Position numbers and translations under genes: made by a program
Part shown: positions 37,117 to 38,091 of the stretch, piece by piece
Position numbering within the stretch: position 1 is the first letter of the stretch
Layout of the letters: the number at the start of each line of letters is the position of its first letter
Virus record (IMG/VR): IMGVR_UViG_3300045972_000130
Coordinates: 1 to 38,091 of that record
From: a virus
DNA: 38,091 nucleotides
Direction: 5' to 3' (one strand)
Notes under the pieces: model-generated
What the model was told of the DNA's origin: nothing
Databases searched by the model: none
Seen by the model: only the letters and a program-made list of their open reading frames with translations

Positions 37117-37641
37117 ATGACAAACGAAATTACACGCACGCCAGCCATTAATGCAACGGTCGATATGGAAAATGTGAATGATCCTACGCTGACCCTCATA
37201 TTTGGTAATGGCGAGGTTCTGTGTATCATGGCGCATCAATTGACGGTAGAACTGGCCCAGACCGCTATGATGCATGGACTGAAGCAGAAATTAGTCGATG
37301 CTGCCGCTATTAGTCGAAACCCCGACACCGGACGCACAGCTTCCGTGGATGATAAATACAACGCAGTGAAGGAGGTTTTTGACCGTCTGATTGCTGGCCA
37401 GTGGAATAAACAACGCGACGGCGCTGGCGCGACCAAGGGAGGCTTGTTGTTCCGTGCGCTGTGTATGTTGTACGCCGATAAAACCCCAGATGCTATCAAG
37501 GCATTTCTGGACAAGAAAACTGCCACGGAAAAAACTGCACTACGCAACACAGCGAAAATCGCTGCCATCATTGCAACCCTCAAGGAGGATGATGACAACG
37601 GCGATGTTGACGTGGACGCTATGCTGGATGAGCTGAACTAG
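37117..37641 (+). CDS. Conserved phage protein, 174 aa, paralogue of the 1213 gene
   Basis: GAGG lies 7 nt before the ATG. First gene of the rightward early operon. The N-terminal half is divergent (MTNEITRTPAINATVDMENV), but residues 95-174 match the 1213-1755 protein: GQWNKQRDG, DAIKAFLDKKTATEKTALRN, TAKIAAII and the final DVDAMLDELN. Both have short acidic ends. Function unknown. It is followed by a perfect intrinsic terminator, so it is an independent, probably abundant, early product. Divergence of the N terminus suggests a changed partner or ligand. Confidence 0.85.
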   Translation: MTNEITRTPAINATVDMENVNDPTLTLIFGNGEVLCIMAHQLTVELAQTAMMHGLKQKLVDAAAISRNPDTGRTASVDDKYNAVKEVFDRLIAGQWNKQRDGAGATKGGLLFRALCMLYADKTPDAIKAFLDKKTATEKTALRNTAKIAAIIATLKEDDDNGDVDVDAMLDELN

Positions 37642-37660
37642 TTCCCCCGAATCCCCAAGG

Positions 37661-37685
37661 AGCCCCGCATAGTCGGGGCTTTTTT
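37661..37685 (+). terminator. Intrinsic terminator after the 37117 gene
   Basis: AGCCCCG (37661-37667), 6-nt loop, CGGGGCT (37674-37680), then six T (37680-37685). A textbook rho-independent terminator, 20 nt after the stop codon. Confidence 0.92.
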
Positions 37686-37695
37686 ACGTCTGGGC

Positions 37696-37726
37696 TTTTC
37701 ACCCGTGGATTATTGGATCATAATCC
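37696..37726 (+). promoter_or_regulatory. Early promoter with perfect dyad operator, reading toward the junction
   Basis: TTTTCA (37696-37701), 17-bp spacer, CATAAT (37719-37724). GGATTA 37707-37712, 8 bp, TAATCC 37721-37726 is a perfect dyad overlapping the -10. Transcription would cross the origin-like locus and reach the gene at 281, or act as an origin-activating or primer transcript. Confidence 0.75.
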
Positions 37727-37883
37727 GACCGGAAAATGGACCCCGATTCTATCCCCCGATGCCGTTTAAACCGATTCTATGGCACCATACGGCCACGCGC
37801 CACCCGAGCTGGTACATTAGTATGCAAAACCCGGATCGTTCATTTAAACCCCCAAAAACCAGGATTGTGTAACAAGCTGGCCA

Positions 37884-37957
37884 GTTGCGTGGCATTGTAG
37901 AGCTTTTGCGTGGCATTTTCACGGGTTATCAGATGTATGCTCCCCCGCCTATGGCTT
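37884..37957. repeat. Right arm of origin-like inverted repeat, with two AATGCC boxes
   Basis: GTTGCGTGGCATT (37884-37896) and TTTGCGTGGCATT (37905-37917) are reverse complements of the boxes at 138-150 and 117-129, with the same 21-bp spacing. GTTATC at 37925-37930 lies 7 bp from the inner box, exactly as GATAAC does in the left arm. The arm ends at GGCTT (37953-37957). Confidence 0.8.
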
Positions 37958-37964
37958 TCCATTC

Positions 37965-38091
37965 CCGTTGTACCGTTGTACCGTTGTACCGTTGTACCGT
38001 TGTATCCAGTTTATTTTTTTTTTAAATTATAAAGGAGGGTAAGCCTATGGTGGGGGAATGTACTCATGATAACACCCCATAATGCCACGCA
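37965..38091. repeat. Terminal direct repeat, right copy
   Basis: Exact copy of 1-127, containing the five CCGTTGTA units (37965-38004), the A/T tract and the strong Shine-Dalgarno with micro-ORF (38047-38082). Confidence 0.95.

Larger units (their letters stand above)
37642..37964. other. Noncoding region leading into the origin-like locus
   Basis: No gene is supported. After the terminator and promoter come two CCGATTCTAT repeats 28 bp apart (37743-37752, 37771-37780), a GTTTAAAC palindrome (37764-37771) and the inverted AATGCC boxes (37884-37917). The right arm of the 53-bp inverted repeat (37905-37957) follows. On the circle the region continues into position 1. Confidence 0.7.

Overview
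This window is an essentially complete genome of a tailed bacteriophage (Caudoviricetes) with a short-tailed, podovirus-like gene set. It carries terminase, a P22-type portal, FmdB-like protein, scaffold, HK97-fold capsid, adaptor, a beta-rich tail hub like P22 gp10, three or four large ejection-type proteins and tail fibres. There is no tape measure, tail tube or sheath, and no integrase or clear lysogeny repressor. The first and last 127 bases are identical, so the unique genome is 37964 bp; the repeat most likely marks a circular assembly. Strong Shine-Dalgarno sites, sigma70-like promoters and GC-rich coding suggest a Gram-negative, probably proteobacterial host. The host cannot be named from the sequence.

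Layout on the circle. A divergent control region (about 36566-37116) sends the late operon leftward (minus strand, 36565 down to 16022) and the early operon rightward (plus strand, 37117 across the junction to 16019). The two meet tail to tail at 16019/16022 with only 2 bp between them. Early block one (37117-37641, 281-1755) holds unknown proteins, including two paralogues of one family on either side of an origin-like locus. Block two (1963-6037) starts at a near-consensus promoter and encodes an acidic zinc-binding protein, a ribbon-helix-helix candidate, a DksA/TraR zinc finger, small membrane proteins and an SF1B helicase. Block three (6098-9473) starts at a second promoter and encodes micro-ORFs, a Cas4/RecB-like nuclease with four iron-sulfur-type cysteines, a MazG-like pyrophosphatase and a Sak4-like RecA-fold ATPase. 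Block four (9604-16019) encodes an SSB-like protein, a ParB-methyltransferase fusion, a uracil-DNA-glycosylase-like/family A polymerase fusion, a C5-methylase-like protein and a DUF3987-like ATPase.

The late operon runs small terminase, large terminase, portal, FmdB-like zinc ribbon, scaffold, capsid, decoration-like protein, HhH protein, adaptor, gp10-like hub, GNAT-like protein, three large virion proteins, tail fibre, two fibre-associated proteins (one glycine-rich adhesin), then a lysis cassette of XhlA-like protein, M15 endolysin and holin.

The most unusual content is non-coding. First, an origin-like locus at the circular junction: five copies of an 8-bp repeat beside an A/T tract, enclosed by 53-bp imperfect inverted arms carrying AATGCC boxes placed symmetrically at 21-bp spacing. 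Second, a dispersed dyad, GGATTA-N8-TAATCC and variants, overlaps the -10 element of three promoters, lies next to the late promoter, and recurs inside and between other genes; it looks like the operator of an undescribed phage regulator. Third, the SSB promoter has a separate operator dyad. Fourth, the divergent control region is full of iterons and inverted repeats.
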